A stretch of 64,000 nt of DNA. It comes from Adiantum capillus-veneris (Eukaryota > Streptophyta > Polypodiopsida > Polypodiales > Pteridaceae). The notes under the pieces are model-generated. The model was given only the letters and a program-made list of their open reading frames with translations. It searched no databases and was not told the origin of the DNA. The translations under genes were made by a program, and so were the position numbers. Location: assembly GCA_014529385.2 (NCBI GenBank), contig CM043958.1, positions 157,454,793 through 157,518,792 on the forward strand, read 5' to 3'. Position 1 is the stretch's first letter. Every line of letters starts with the position of its first letter. Positions 41,637 to 53,713 of this stretch are shown here, piece by piece.

Positions 41637-42407
41637 GTTTCCTTTCTCTGACTCTCCTTTACCATCACTATCTTCTTCAGTAGTCCATATATCACGTAAA
41701 GACCGTTTCAGTTCTTGGTATTTCTGTTTACGCTCCAGTTTGGTCCACTCTTGGTCTTTTGTTGTTTCTTTGTTTGATTTTTGAGATTTTTGTGATTTTG
41801 TTTCTCTGTTAGCTTTTCGTACTTTTTTTATTTCTTCTCATGTTCTTTCCCTTCGATCTTTTGAGAATCTTCCTGATATTTGATCTTTTACACAATCCTC
41901 TGCTTTTACAAGGATCAAATAGTGACTTTTACCATTTATCCTGAGCATCAGGTTCTCTCTCGCTTTGTTTCCTGTTCTTTTTCTCCTATAGCGCTCCTGG
42001 CATCTAGGGTGCTGATTAGCAAAATCATAGAACTTGATATTCTCGGTTTCCCTTCCACGCTCACTTGAAGTGTCTGAACACTCATTATCTGCATCATCAT
42101 TTACTTCCAGATGTTCAGAGGAGTTATAGAACTCTTTTTGTTCTGGTGGTTCTATCGTCTCATCTTCTCCGGGTATAATGCTTACCATGTAGTAGGGTAG
42201 CACATCATAGCCATCCTTATCGCAAAATTTTGTTGTTGGACTACAGACATCCAATGTTGCTACTATGTGTTCCCATTCTAAAGGTTCTAAGGCATCTTCA
42301 GGGAAAGGTTTCGGAATATACTCCTTGTCCTCAATCTCTCTTTCTAAGATGCATTCCTCCCTTCTTAAGCTTCCACAATGTGAAGCTCCGCACATCCATA
42401 GCTATTT
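41637..42407 (-). pseudogene. Element D protease-RT linker
   Basis: A 185-residue frame (41838-42395), acidic in the middle and basic at the end (QERYRRKRTGNKAREN), with no known domain. It is separated by stops from both the protease frame and the RT frame. Confidence 0.65.
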
Positions 42408-43769
42408 TTATTGCCCTAACCATACTGGGAGTTTCGATCCTGCTATTGTAGCTGAATCAAACTCCTCCACAGGTGTTTGGTTCACATCTTTGTAACTATG
42501 GTCTTTCAGGTGTATTTTAGTTGTTGTCTCACCATGTCTGAGGTATATGTGGTCGTAACCCCAATCTTGGACCATCTTCAATTGTCGCATAAATGGTCTT
42601 CCCAAGATGATCTCATAATTGTTCTTTTTGTCGAAATCGACTATTGCAAATGTATGCTCATACTCGATTCCACATGAAGTGACAATCACTTTTTCTAAGA
42701 GTCTTAGAGGCTTCTCCATGAACCCATCTGCCAATTGCAATTTCATTCTGGTAGCTCTTAAAGCTGGTTTTTCCCATTTTTTCCAGATTTCCTTGGTGGC
42801 GATAGCAACTCCCGCTCCACTATCAAGAATAGCTTTGGAAACTACTCCTTGGAATTCTACTGGTAGCGTGGTGTTTCCATCTTCTCCCTCGCAATACTCT
42901 CCAACCTTGTTTAATGGTACTGGCCTAATGTTTAGTTGAGGCCTGTCCAACTCTCTGATCCCTTCCTGTAGCCTCAAGGTGGGGTCTTTCACTCCACATT
43001 TTTCTAGGAATTTACCTATTGTGGTCCACATGTTTGGTCGTAACCTTAGGAGTTCGGCTAATGTGATTGTGCATGCCACCGGGGTGGACAATAACTCAAT
43101 CAATCCTTGTGAATCCATCACTTTGTTAGAAGAAAGTATTTGAGATGGGATTGCTCTCACTTCAGACTTGGCTTCATTCTCTCCTAGGTAAGAGGGTAAT
43201 GTTTTCAGCGAGTCTAGTTGGTTGTGCCCCAAATTAATTGATCCCTGGTCTCCCCCTTGTGAATGTATCTCAAATTTCATTTGTGACCTTGCCTCAAATT
43301 CTTCAATAGGAGGTAAGATCACATTCTTCTCTTTTCTTGTGCTATTCATGTGATTACTCATCCTATTAGCCTCGTTGGCCTCACGGATTTGCTTCCACAT
43401 ATCCTCTAGACCGTTATAGTCCTTACCCATTTTTGTCAATGTTTTAGGTTGAAACCCGTCACTTGCCTCATCTATTGTATTTGGCACTATGATAGGTTCT
43501 CCTCTGGACTCATAGGCATTAGTGAGTCTTTCCTTTGTTTCTACATGTTCCTCTAAAGTTGGTTGGATAGGGGTTGGAGCTGGTGCTTCATGCCAATTTG
43601 CAGGTTTACCCAGCGGGTCTTCCATCAATGATTGAGCTGTTTCAATCATCTTTTTACACATTTCCAACCTTTGTTTTTCTATTTTCGCATATGGATAAGT
43701 CATCCACCTTTGCTCCTGGGTTTGGTTCTTTTTGAGTCTTGCTTCATAAGCTTTTAGAAGAGCATCCAA
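42408..43769 (-). pseudogene. Element D protease region with N-terminal gag-linker
   Basis: A 453-residue open frame. The retropepsin lies in its second half: SKAILDSGAGVAIATKEIW (active-site Asp codon near 42820) and YEIILGRPFMRQLKMVQDWG. The first half is a charged linker that starts with a helical segment (DALLKAYEARLKKNQTQEQ) and has no named domain. It is separated from the upstream piece by one stop. Catalytic motif intact. Confidence 0.85.
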
Positions 43770-45850
43770 CTACTCATTTACCTTGTCTGCTAGTACAGAT
43801 CCTCTTGATCCTACACTTTTGGGCTCTGCTATTTTCTTGGGTGCTATGGTTTCCGTGGTGTGTGAGCTTAAGCTAGCTAGCTCCTCTAACCGCTCTAATA
43901 TATCCTTTGTATGTTTTAACTCCTCGGATAGAGCTGTTTGCTCTCGTTCTTTCCTGGCTTTCATACGCGCCTTTCTAGCTTTCCAAGTGCTTCTATGATT
44001 TTTTGTTTCTGAACTTTGGGCATCGGTTTTTGGCTCTTCCACTATGGGTTCGTTCGTCATTCTTTGAGCTTGGGCTCGTGTTACCGTGTGAATAGGTATA
44101 ATTGTTTCATTTTCCGACCCTCCACTGGAAGGTACTTTTTCTAGCATGTTCAAGGTGGTTTTTGCTCCTTTGCTCGGGTTTTTAGGGCAATCGGGAATCA
44201 AATGAGTAACTCCACACTCGGTGCAATATGCGTTGACTCTAATGATTTCATCATGAGGACAGTCTCTTAGCCAATGGTCTCCACCACACTTGTAGCAGGG
44301 TCCCTTGGGTTTTGAGGTGCTCCTTGAGCTCCCCTTTGTTGGTATGCATGTCTCTGTCCGCCCATGCCTCCGTTGGCTATGAACAACAATGTTCGTTCAT
44401 CTAAGCTATATCTCCCTTCTTCTGCTTCCTCTGCAGCTGTTGGTGGTCCTGTACTTCCTATCATGCTCCATGGTTCTGGTGTCGAGGGTTCTTCTGGTGG
44501 ATAATAGATAGATTTTGCCGCATATCCATTGGGATCTTCATAATATGCACACATAGGCACCAAAGCCTTATCCTCTGATTCAATTATGGTTGGTGTGTAT
44601 CTTATACCGACTGGTCATAATCCTGGTAGGGGTGGCTGTTGCCCCAACACCAGTTGTGGTCTTTCTACACCTACAGGTCCTGGTAAGTTGCCTGCTTGAT
44701 ACCTAGGCATGGGTGGAACTTGAGGAGAAGCTACCTGAGCTTGGGGAGCCTAAGGTTTCTCTCTCAGATATCCCTTGTTATAATAACATTCCTCTATCCC
44801 ATGGTTTGTCCATTTTTGTTCAATAGCACACCACTTGGGCTGTTTAGCCTGGGGTTTGGCGTACAAGTTAATCTTTTTTAGCACTTCATCTACAAGCAGC
44901 TCTTGGTTTACAGCTACTTCTCCTTTCGCTGCTGTCTTAGAAGACTTGCTTCCACTTTGTTGTAAAGATGAATCGTCGTCAAGGTCCTTAAACTCCCCCT
45001 CTTTGTAGACCGCACAATTGTCCACAAGGTATAGAGCCTCCTTGGTTAACTCATTCAACGTCGTGCTCCTCTTCATATGTAAGTCTTTCTGGAGATCCGC
45101 ATTCCTTAGTCCTTGGATGAATATGAGCATAAGTCCGAACTGAGTTGGCAGTTCTTCCACAGGACAGAACTTAACTATCTTTTTAGTCTTAGGGTTGCCT
45201 TTCGTACAGATTCTCCATCTTTCTGTTTGAATTTATGGATTTGTGAGACGTTATTATGAGCTATCCCCCTTTGTGAGAATTACTCGATAAACTCATCAAA
45301 CACTTCCTCCATAGACTCAAAGTCTCTACGCTCTACAGATGCAAACCAAGTGGCAGCGTCATCCTCTAGGGTTAGTCCAAACCCTGCAAATTCGGTAGGA
45401 AAGTCTAACATTTCTTCATCTCTAATTACACGCACAAAGGCTGCTACACGATCTCTTGGGTCTCTGTTTCCTGTGTATTTCTTGTTTACCCATTTTTTCA
45501 CTTGAGAAGGTCTAATTCTACGATGGTCTACAAACTTCATCATTGGATCTCCACGTCCTAATCGATGTACCTCCTCAGGTCTTCTGTAGTAGGCTGGTTC
45601 CTCTCCCAGTGGTGCTCCTAAGCCATAATTTCTAACAGTTCTCGCCAGAGATAGTTCATCTCTTCGAACTCGTTCTATGGGTGGTCCTCCACGATCTGTT
45701 GACCCTTGAGTCTTTGGCTTACTCTCTCCTTGATACCTTGAATAGAGTAGTGGTTCTTGCAAATCCCTTAGCTCTCGTACGGCTTGATAACCATCTCGGT
45801 TCCGGTCTTGTTCCAATGTTGCACTCTCTCAAAGCCATGCCTACAATGAT
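43770..45850 (-). pseudogene. Element D gag with two zinc knuckles, decayed
   Basis: The Gag core is in the frame 45816-45280 (KKYTGNRDPRDRVAAFVRVI, then LEDDAATWFASVERRDFES) and continues in other frames to 44750 (LPTQFGLMLIFIQGLRN). Two CX2CX3HX4C knuckles lie at 44259-44297 (CYKCGGDHWLRDC) and 44187-44225 (CTECGVTHLIPDC). A basic-acidic tail follows to 43770. At least four stops or frame changes break it. Confidence 0.82.
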
Positions 45851-46016
45851 GGCTGAGTTGCTGGTTGGTTTTGATTGTTGAATGCCTACGATTGGGTGGA
45901 ATGTGAGGTAGCGTCATACTCTTCAGAAAAGGGATTTGTCAACTTACTTGGGGTGTAGGTGACTCTTGGCACTTCCTCAGGGGCATTTGCTGATGCTCCT
46001 GGACCTGTTGCCTTTT

Positions 46017-46412
46017 CTACCTCCCCTGGAAGAATATGTATCTATCAACAAAAACTATACCCTTCCCCATAGCAGTTTCATAAGAGAATAAGTAAAGAAC
46101 CTTGTCTTTGCTTAATTCGTTTAAGTATGGTTCTTTGCTGCAAAAGTAAGTGACTATACCCTCACTCTCATGCTTGTAGATTCCCATGTTCTCATTATTA
46201 GTTGGAACCCTGGTTGTTTTCTTATCATACATAAAAATATCTCCGGGCCGATCAATGTTTGGTGGCGGTTCTTGAGCTTCTGAAACCATTTTCCCTTTCG
46301 CCACATTATCTCCATATCTATTGTAATCTTCAGGGTTACTGACTATCAGATAGTGGTTCCCCTTTTTGTCTCGGAATCTATCTCCATCATCATAGACTCG
46401 GATTATTTTCAA
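46017..46412 (-). pseudogene. Element D upstream coding fragment (unknown)
   Basis: A 131-residue frame upstream of D gag (KIIRVYDDGDRFRDKKGNHY, then PGDIFMYDKK). It may be the N-terminus of Gag or a separate leader ORF. Not recognised. Its right side meets element G's LTR. Confidence 0.4.
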
Positions 46413-46435
46413 TCTCTGAGTTGGCCTCTCTTCGA

Positions 46436-46735
46436 TAGACTCTCAAGTACAATGGGGTGTCGAGGCTCAGAGGCTCAGATGTGCAGGGATAGTGAAGACG
46501 TGCTGTGTGTATAGACTCACTCTAGGCGACTATGTAAAGATAATCATGACCAAACCGCTACTACTCATATATACAACCATAAAGAGCCACCAACGGCTCA
46601 TAAATGACAGAATCTAAGTCTATCTCCACTGAGTGGTGGTGGTGACCTGGCTACGATGTCCACTAGACCACCGTATCCCTGCCACATGTCACTACCCAAC
46701 GAGTTCGTCTAGTGTGAACTGTCTAGTGCCATGGC
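46436..46735 (-). repeat. Element G 3' LTR, partial
   Basis: Plus-strand text from TACAATGGGGTGTCGAGG through GTATAGACTCACTCTAGG, ACTCATATATACAACC and CACCGTATCCCTGCCAC matches 57070-57330. The left ~220 bp and right ~170 bp of the LTR are missing or unrecognisable. Confidence 0.85.
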
Positions 46736-46765
46736 GGTGTGCTCCAGTGATTTCGTTGCAACAAG

Positions 46766-48796
46766 TCACATTCTGCATCGGAGGCAATGGTGATGACTGA
46801 AACCCTTGAGGATATTGTTGTTGATTGTAGTAATGAATTGGAGTCTGTGAGTAAAGTCCTTAACTTTTTGAGAAGGACTCTTTGCTGCATTTTGCACTAG
46901 TGTACCTGTTCTAGTCCACTCATACCCCATACCCATCATTGTAGGCTGGGTTGCCCTATTTTCATGTAAGAGCAGTTCTCTAAATCCTTGTACTTGATTT
47001 TGAAGGTCACTAATCACTTGAGACTTTAGCTTCAAGGCCTCTTGGAGTGTGAAAATAGTAGCATTCCTATCGGTGATGGCGCTCTTAGAAACTCGCAGAG
47101 ATCCCTCCATAGCTACGTAAGTGGCTATGTGACGCTGGTGTGTAGCTGCTAACCGCTCTAATCCAAGCTCAATGGTGGCAATGGCTTGCCCGAACTCCTA
47201 CAATATATCCTCAGATAGCCGAAAAAGTGACGTAGAGTCCGACACTATGGAAGGTCCTGTAACAGTGTCAGGGTGAAGAGAGCTGGCAAGTGGTACAGCT
47301 GGTGGCACTGTGGTGGCAAGTGGCACTACTCGTGGTGGTGGACTGGGAGCATGCCTCTCTGTTGGAGTAGAGATGGTGGGAGTGGTTGCAGTAGGACTAG
47401 GCATAGGAGAAGAAGCAACCCCCACTGGGACTTGGGAGCTAGTCATCGTGGTAGGAGTAAAAATAGCAACAGTAGAGAGAGGAACACACACTGTAGAAGC
47501 CACATCTATGACATGCATAGTGTGATCTCCAGCGCCTGAACTTACCATCAAAGCAATAGCGGAAGTATGCGAGGAACGTCGAACATATTGCTTCACTCAA
47601 AGCTATTGGCTTTCTGAAACTGGTAGTGATATTAAAGATTCTACTGTGTCCTTCACTACCTTCGCCCTCTTTTTCTTTGGCTTCCCAGGGAGATCCATTG
47701 TCTGTTCAATATCTTTCCCTTTTTCCTTAGAGATTTTATGCCGCATATCCGCATCCACATCCATAGGACTAAGAGGTATGTTAATGACCCAGGCCAACAT
47801 GGGAGCTGCAAAGCATTGAAAGCTAGATTGCACAGATTGCACCTAAGCTCTGAATCTTTTTGCCTGCGACTGTAAAGAGGTAAATATAATTTGATGAAAG
47901 CCACACGGGATGGTGTGGATGAGGCAGTATAGGCCTTCGCAGTGTGAGAATATAGTAGGCACGTCACATCTACCCTTGCTTACTTTAGCAGCTCTTACCA
48001 AAAAGTAGTACTTGAAAATGGCCCAAAGCTTTTTATTTCTTGCATAGTCAGCATGACTACTATTAAGTAGATCTTTGCATGCCTCGATGGTCGCATCTTT
48101 TGAAATTTGTGAAAAGGTTCTTGTAGCCGATTTTACTGCAGGAAAGGTTGTCATCCCCAAAGTGCAACCAATGTGTGTAGCAGTCAGTGGGTGCCCTCTT
48201 ACTTTGGGAAAAAACTTGAGAACCTCATGTACCATATTCATGGGAATATCAGAAGGCAGATCGGCCTCTACTAATGCTAACAGACCTAGCGTATGTAGCT
48301 GCTCTTTTGATAAAACTTCTCGAAGAGAAGGATGAGGCTGTTGCAGATGGAAGTTCAAAGTAAATTTGGTTTGAGTTTTTGAAGAAGGAGGCCAAGGAAT
48401 TTGATGGCTCAGCACCTGCATGATTGCCTTTTTCTTTTTCTTTTTCCCATCATCATCCTCCTGTTCATCATCTTCCTGTTGGCTAGAAGATTCTAAGTTC
48501 GAGTCAGAGGTAGAACCGGAGTCAGCAGCTCTGTAACTCTCATCACTGTGATCAATGGAAGATAGATCATTGAGGCCATGGCTGGAAGTTTCTATATCTT
48601 CTTCTTCTATAGACTCTTCGAGGTGTCTGAGTAGTTTTTTGTCAAGACAAAGCTTTCTTTCGAGCCCTCTTGCTTGTACCAGCCATCTTGAATTCTGATT
48701 TCTTTGCTTTTCTTTTTGTATTGAATTAAGTCTGACTAATTGAAGAGACAAAAATCTACCAAAAAGACTGAGATGAAAAGCGTTGAATAGAATCAC
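46766..48796 (-). pseudogene. Element G third ORF
   Basis: A 317-residue frame (48796-47843): a basic start, an acidic Ser/Asp/Glu stretch, KKKKKK, then a globular-looking part (LPSDIPMNMVHEVLKFFPKV, then KLWAIFKYYFLVRAAKVSKG). It continues in broken frames: 47842-47603 (basic KPKKKRAKVV), 47596-47198 (Pro/Thr/Ser/Val-rich) and 47110-46766 (coiled-coil-like TLQEALKLKSQVISDLQNQV). Layout matches the third ORFs of A and D: globular part first, coiled coil near the end, located after integrase. Family unknown. Confidence 0.6.
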
Positions 48797-48869
48797 CCGT
48801 AAATGAAGGCCTCTCGATAGACTGAGGGAGGGGCGACCTGTAGTTGAATATAGGCAATAAACTGAGCTG

Positions 48870-49720
48870 AGGGGTGAAGGGGGTTTGGTTAGGGTCGGGG
48901 CGATAGTAGGGAGGGTAGAGGGAAGGTAGGGGCGAGGTTTATTAGAGAGGGGCTGAGAGGGAAAAAATGGGAAGGGTTAGGGTGAAATAGTTGAGTAGGG
49001 GCAAGGGGAATAGGTTGGGTAGAGGCGAGGGTGGGTGGTGAGGGGCGAGGGGAATAATTGGGTAGGGGCAAGGGTGGGTGTTGAGGGGCGAGGGAGAGGT
49101 GGTTAGGGAGAGGGGGTAATGTTGGGGATCGGTAGGGGCGAGGGCAAGAGAGGGGGTGGGTAGGGGCGAATAGGGGGTGGGTAAGGGCGAGGGCAAGAGA
49201 GGGGTGGGTAGGGGCGAATAGGGGGTGGGTAAGGGCGAGGGCAAGAAAGGGGTGGGTAGGGGCGAGAGTGTGTGAGGGGGTGTGTAGGGGTGAGGGCCAG
49301 AGAGGGGTGGGTAGGGGCGAGGGGGTGTGAGGGGAGGGTAGGGGCGAGGGGGAAGTGCGTAGGGACGAGGGCAAGGGAGGGGTTGGTTAAGGCGAGGGGG
49401 TAATTTAGAGGGTAGGGGCAAGGGGGGTTATTTTAGGGGGTAGGTACGAGGAGTTTTCTAGAGGGTAGGGGAGAGGGGGAAGTGTGTAGGGGCGAGGGCA
49501 ACGGAGGGGTTGGTTAGCGCGAGTGGGTAATTTGAGGGTAGGGGCGAGGAGTTGTCTAGAGGATAGGGGCGAGGGTGTGAGGTGAGGGGCGAGGGGAGTT
49601 GGTTAGGGTAGGGGCGAGGGAAGTAGAGGTAGGGAAAGGGGGTGTGGTGAGGGGCAAGGGGAGTTGGTTAGGGTAGGGGCAAGGGGAAGTTGGTTAGGGT
49701 AGGGGCAAAAGGGAAAGCCA
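48870..49720. repeat. G-rich minisatellite (GGGGCGAGGG / GGGTAGGGG units)
   Basis: About 850 bp of the plus strand consist almost entirely of G-rich units such as GGGTAGGGGCGAGGG and GGGGTGGGTAGGGG. The element-sense strand is correspondingly C-rich. Proline-rich frames read through it are a by-product of composition. Confidence 0.9.
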
Positions 49721-49969
49721 GTAGAAAGCACTTCTGTAGTAATCTAATGCTTAGGTCCATTAGCAGAAGCAAAAAGCAATATAAAAAATCAAAAAGTGGC
49801 AACAATAAAAGAAGCTTTCTATACAAGCAGAAATTGTTGAAGCTGTGATTAGGTAGGCAGCAGCACTGGCATGGTGGAATCTTTAGGCTATCAGTTGCAA
49901 CAGAAGCTTCAGGTTCCATTCTCCAGAGATGCCTTGTGGTACAACGGTAGTACCAGCAATTCGAAGTTG

Positions 49970-50034
<65 letters not shown>

Positions 50035-50680
50035 TGCTGAAGAATTAATGGCCAATCACGACTTCCACACTGATAGAGACATAGCGTACAAAGGGGGAGT
50101 GGAAACATAGAGGAAGGATATTACGGAGCAGGAGCTTTGTTTTGGAACTGTGGTTGTGTGAGAAGCTACATTAGTGTGTGTGAGCACGTGTGAGAGAGAT
50201 ACGGGACAGACAGAGAGAGATGCAACAGAGTAGTGCTAGGAACAATACCAAGAAAAATCCCTATTCTATCCGATTAGAGTTGTACCTCGGACATTTTAAA
50301 GAAATCAACAAGGACAGAGAGAGAGGCAGTAGAGAGAGCTATAAGCTGTAACCTGGACTAGAGATAGAGATACCCAGGGATACAGATAGACACGAAGACA
50401 GAAACTGGAGGAAAATGTTTATCCAATCTATGAGTGAATTCAAATAGTTAAAAAGAAAAAGCTGGATCGTAGCTAGAATCCAATCCAAATTATATCAATG
50501 AGATGAGAAGGAATTTGATGCATGCAGTAAAACAAGGAGAATTTTAAAGATAACATGAATTACAACTGAGTTGAGAACTTGACATAAGGTAAATCTGAGA
50601 AGAGGGAAAATGGAAAGCCAGAGAGAGCCGAGGACTGAGGACGGGATAGTCATAAGGTTGTAGGTGGGAGTTATAACATA
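49721..50680. repeat. GA-rich spacer with (GA)n microsatellite
   Basis: Contains an uninterrupted AG repeat at about 49974-50030 (~57 bp) and scattered GAGAGA tracts to 50340. No gene seen. It lies between G integrase and the G third ORF. Confidence 0.85.
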
Positions 50681-50688
50681 ACCAGATT

Positions 50689-51806
50689 CTAAAGAGTCAG
50701 GGCAAGTGAGTGATAGCACTTTATTCTTGATCCATTTACCAGTGGCAAAGGAACGCCTGCCAGAGTGACTAACTGGACAACCCCCTGTGGCAAAATCTCT
50801 TGTACCATGAATGGCTCTTGCCAGGCTGGGACCAGCTTCTTAGCTTTCTTTAGATACTTCGCTTGATAGAGTAGCACCAGGGAACCCTGCATTATTTTCG
50901 GCTTTCGGATATGGCGATCAGGCCACGCTTTGCGGCGAAGTTGCTCGGCTTGGAGAGCATGTGAAGCTAACCTCGTGCTTTCTTCTAACATTGAGAGACG
51001 AGAGAGGTTTGTTGAAGCAATCCCCACTGTGATACGAACACTTCCCACTCTTGTTGAACCTGAGTTGAACTCATGTGGTGCAATTGCTTCTAGACCAAAA
51101 TCTAGCTGGAATGGGGTGTAGTTAGTGGTTGCCTTGAAGGAGGTGCGATAAGCCCAAACTGTGCCAAGGATAGCCTGAGCCCAAGATGCTGGATGCAGGT
51201 GACAAGCTTTCTTGAGAAGCGTGATTAAAAATTTGTTAGTGCTCTTAGCCTGCCCATTTTCTCTAAGATAGTAAGAGCAAGACTTGCAATGAAAAATCTT
51301 GTAATTTGTGAGGAGTGTGGAGATTAGTTGTTGACAAAATGACTACCTCGATCACTGGTGACTTCCAGAGGGCACCCAAACCTGCAAAAAATATTTTCAT
51401 GCAAAAATTTTGCGACAGTAGCGGCTGTACAGTTGATGGTAGCCACCACTTTGGCCCACTTTGTTGCATAATCCGTTGCTACCAAGAGATACTTACGATT
51501 GCTGGGTTGAGCAGATGGAGTAACTAGACCAACAAAGTCCAAGCCCCATCGCTCAAAGGGAAACCACGCCATAGATACCTGCAGAGGGATATTGGATTGC
51601 TTGCTAGGCTTGGGCGCACATCGCTAACAGACATCACAATTCTTGACATGAGAAATAGCATCTCTAAATATATAGGGCCACCACAAGCCCGCCTGTAAGA
51701 ATTTTTGCATCGTGATGTGACCAGGGTAGTGGCCACCTGGAGGACCACTGTGTGCATCCTCCAGAATGTGGTCTACCTCATGAGGGGAGACGCACCTTTG
51801 CAGCAC
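50689..51806 (-). pseudogene. Element G integrase, decayed
   Basis: Zinc domain intact: EDAHSGPPGGHYPG and KNCDVC (51806-51624). The core has GLDFVGL (first Asp) and TSDRGSHF (second Asp), then a frame break at 51324. The third catalytic position reads ENGQAKSTN at about 51255-51275: lysine where glutamate is required. The C-terminal part (50689-51048) has basic and GPY-like features (WPDRHIRKPKIMQGSLVLLY). Non-functional. Confidence 0.88.
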
Positions 51807-52100
51807 ACCATCTGGCCCAAATTTGTAGAGCTATCTGCCAATCAAAGAGAGGGTCAAGACTTCAACAATAGTCTTCTTTTTTGCAAGCGAGAGGCATTCT
51901 CAGGATATAGGCCAATAGAGAGCAGATGTAACACATCTCCATACCATTCTGAAGTCGTGTCGACCTTAAAGAGATGACTATCACGAAAGTCATCATCACC
52001 CCAGTATCGCGCTCACCTGTGTGTATGCGAGAGAGATGGTCGGCCATGACGTGCCACTTGCCTGGACTAAGAACCACTTTGAATTCAAATTCCTAGAATA

Positions 52101-52490
52101 TCATAGCCACCTCCAGACTCTTCTTGCAACTTGGGGTTTATTCAGAAGATAGTGTAGTGTATGATGATCTGTGATGATAGTGAAATGAACCCCTAACAAG
52201 TAATGACGAAACTTTTGTAAAGAATACACCATAGCCAAACCTTCCCTTTCTGTGGTGCTGTAGTTGCACTCTGCTTTGGTGAGCATGCGACTTACATAGT
52301 GAACATGGAAATCCAGGTTGTACTCCTTACTAGGCTGAGTCAGCATAGCCCCCACAGCCAGCTGACTGGCATCAATATGCACATGAAAAGGGAGAGACCA
52401 ATCTGGAGACACTAAAATAGGTGCTTCAGTGAGGCTCTTTTTAAGGTATTCAAATGCTTCAGCCTTAGATTTTGACCACTTAAAGGGCAC
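52101..52490 (-). pseudogene. Element G RNase H
   Basis: A 129-residue frame with FHVHIDASQLAVGAML (Asp), STTEREGLAMVYSLQKFRHY (Glu) and TIITDHHTLHYLL (Asp). All catalytic positions are present. A stop lies after RRVWRWL, and a short tail with ADHLSR continues at 52077-51862. Confidence 0.9.
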
Positions 52491-52505
52491 TGTAGCACTA
52501 GTGAG

Positions 52506-53211
52506 TCAGGTCAATGGTTGAGACACCTGTGCATACATTCGTATGAACCTGCGATGATAGCCTGTGTGGCCTACAAAGCTCTGAACACCTTTCGCGTTGA
52601 TGGGAGGCGGTAACTTCAAGATTGCCATGACCTTCTCTGGGTCAGGTGCTAAACCTTTGGCAGACACCACTTGGCCTAGAAGTGTGCCCTCAATGACCAA
52701 AAAGTGACATTTATTAGGATTGAGTTTTAGCCGTGCCTCTTTGCACTTGAGGAAGACAGCAGAGAGCTGAGCGAGGTGCTCCTCTAGATTTTCCACTAGG
52801 GTTGAACATTGGGCACCCTGACAAGGTCAAAAAAATTTCCATGAAGATGCGAAGATGATCCGTAAGTAAAGGATAGAATATAAAATATACTACTTGATTG
52901 AAGGAAGGTGGAGCATTTTTCAACCCAAACGACATCCTAGTGTAGATAAAAATACCCTAGGGAGTCACAAAGGCCGTTTTAAGCTGATCACATGGATGGA
53001 TGCCCAATTGATTGTATCCACTGAACCCATCCATGAAACTGTACAATACATGCCCTGCTACATCTTCGAGCACACGCTCAGTGAAAGGTGTGGGGAAACC
53101 ATCTGGGATAGTTACCTTTTTCAAAGCGCGGTAATCTACGTACACACGGATTTTATTGGACTGCTTCTTGGGCGCTATCACCATGGGTGATAACCACTCA
53201 GAGTGCTCCAC
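52506..53211 (-). pseudogene. Element G reverse transcriptase, decayed
   Basis: SEWLSPMVIAPKKQSNKIRV, YSFMDGFSGYNQLGI, a stop at 52957-52959, then MSFGLKNAPPSFNQ. The catalytic box is degenerate: RIFMEIF where FMDDF is expected (about 52840). The thumb part (KCHFLVIEGTLLGQVVSAKG, then VQSFVGHTGYHRRF) is in another frame. Non-functional. Confidence 0.88.
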
Positions 53212-53713
53212 ATGTACAATGATCCCTGCCTCTTACATTGACTTGACAGCCTCTGCGTACTTTGGGTGGAGCTTGTAAGCTCGACCTTTATAGGCTTAGC
53301 CCCTTCAACCAGAGGGATAGTGTGGAGACCCAATTATGGTGGGATCCCTTCCAAATCCTTGTAGGACCAAGCAAAAACATCCTTAAAAGAGTGTATAAAA
53401 GAAACTACCTGATCAAATAATGCGGGATGCTCCCATAACCAAGCTACTAAGAGGACATGCTAAGGGTTGTCAGGGTCTCCCAGATTGACTTTTTTGACCG
53501 GGTCAGGAGGTGTAACTGTGGAGGGTACTTCAGAAGTGGAGAAGTGAGCTACCTCTTGGAGCTTTGGGACATCATGTGCCGGTGTTTGATTGATTGGAAA
53601 CTCCACACACTCTTCTTGTAACCATCCTGGTGAAATCTCCTCAAAGGGTAAATCTTCAAACACAGACATAACAGAGTGCTTTTGAGGGGGCGGGGCGTCC
53701 GACCTAGGAGATG
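53212..53713 (-). pseudogene. Element G protease-RT linker
   Basis: Acidic, proline-containing fragment (VFEDLPFEEISPGWLQEECV) with several stops. Position defines it as the spacer before RT. Confidence 0.6.

Larger units (their letters stand above)
26415..46435 (-). mobile_element. Element D: Tat/Athila-like Ty3 element with third ORF, interrupted by copia H
   Basis: On the minus strand, from right to left: gag, protease, RT, RNase H, integrase, a long spacer with palindromes, the third ORF, a purine tract and a 3' LTR truncated in its U5. The 5' LTR is missing; the right end meets element G near 46436. The copia element H splits RT. Treating the integrase part and the third-ORF part as one element is an inference, based on order and on the same layout in A and G. 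A chimera of two elements joined within 31655-33197 is the alternative. Confidence 0.7.

Noticed and set aside
48889-49421. Two long proline-rich frames on the minus strand
   Set aside because: They are read-through of the G-rich minisatellite. Composition alone keeps the frame open and both frames look alike.
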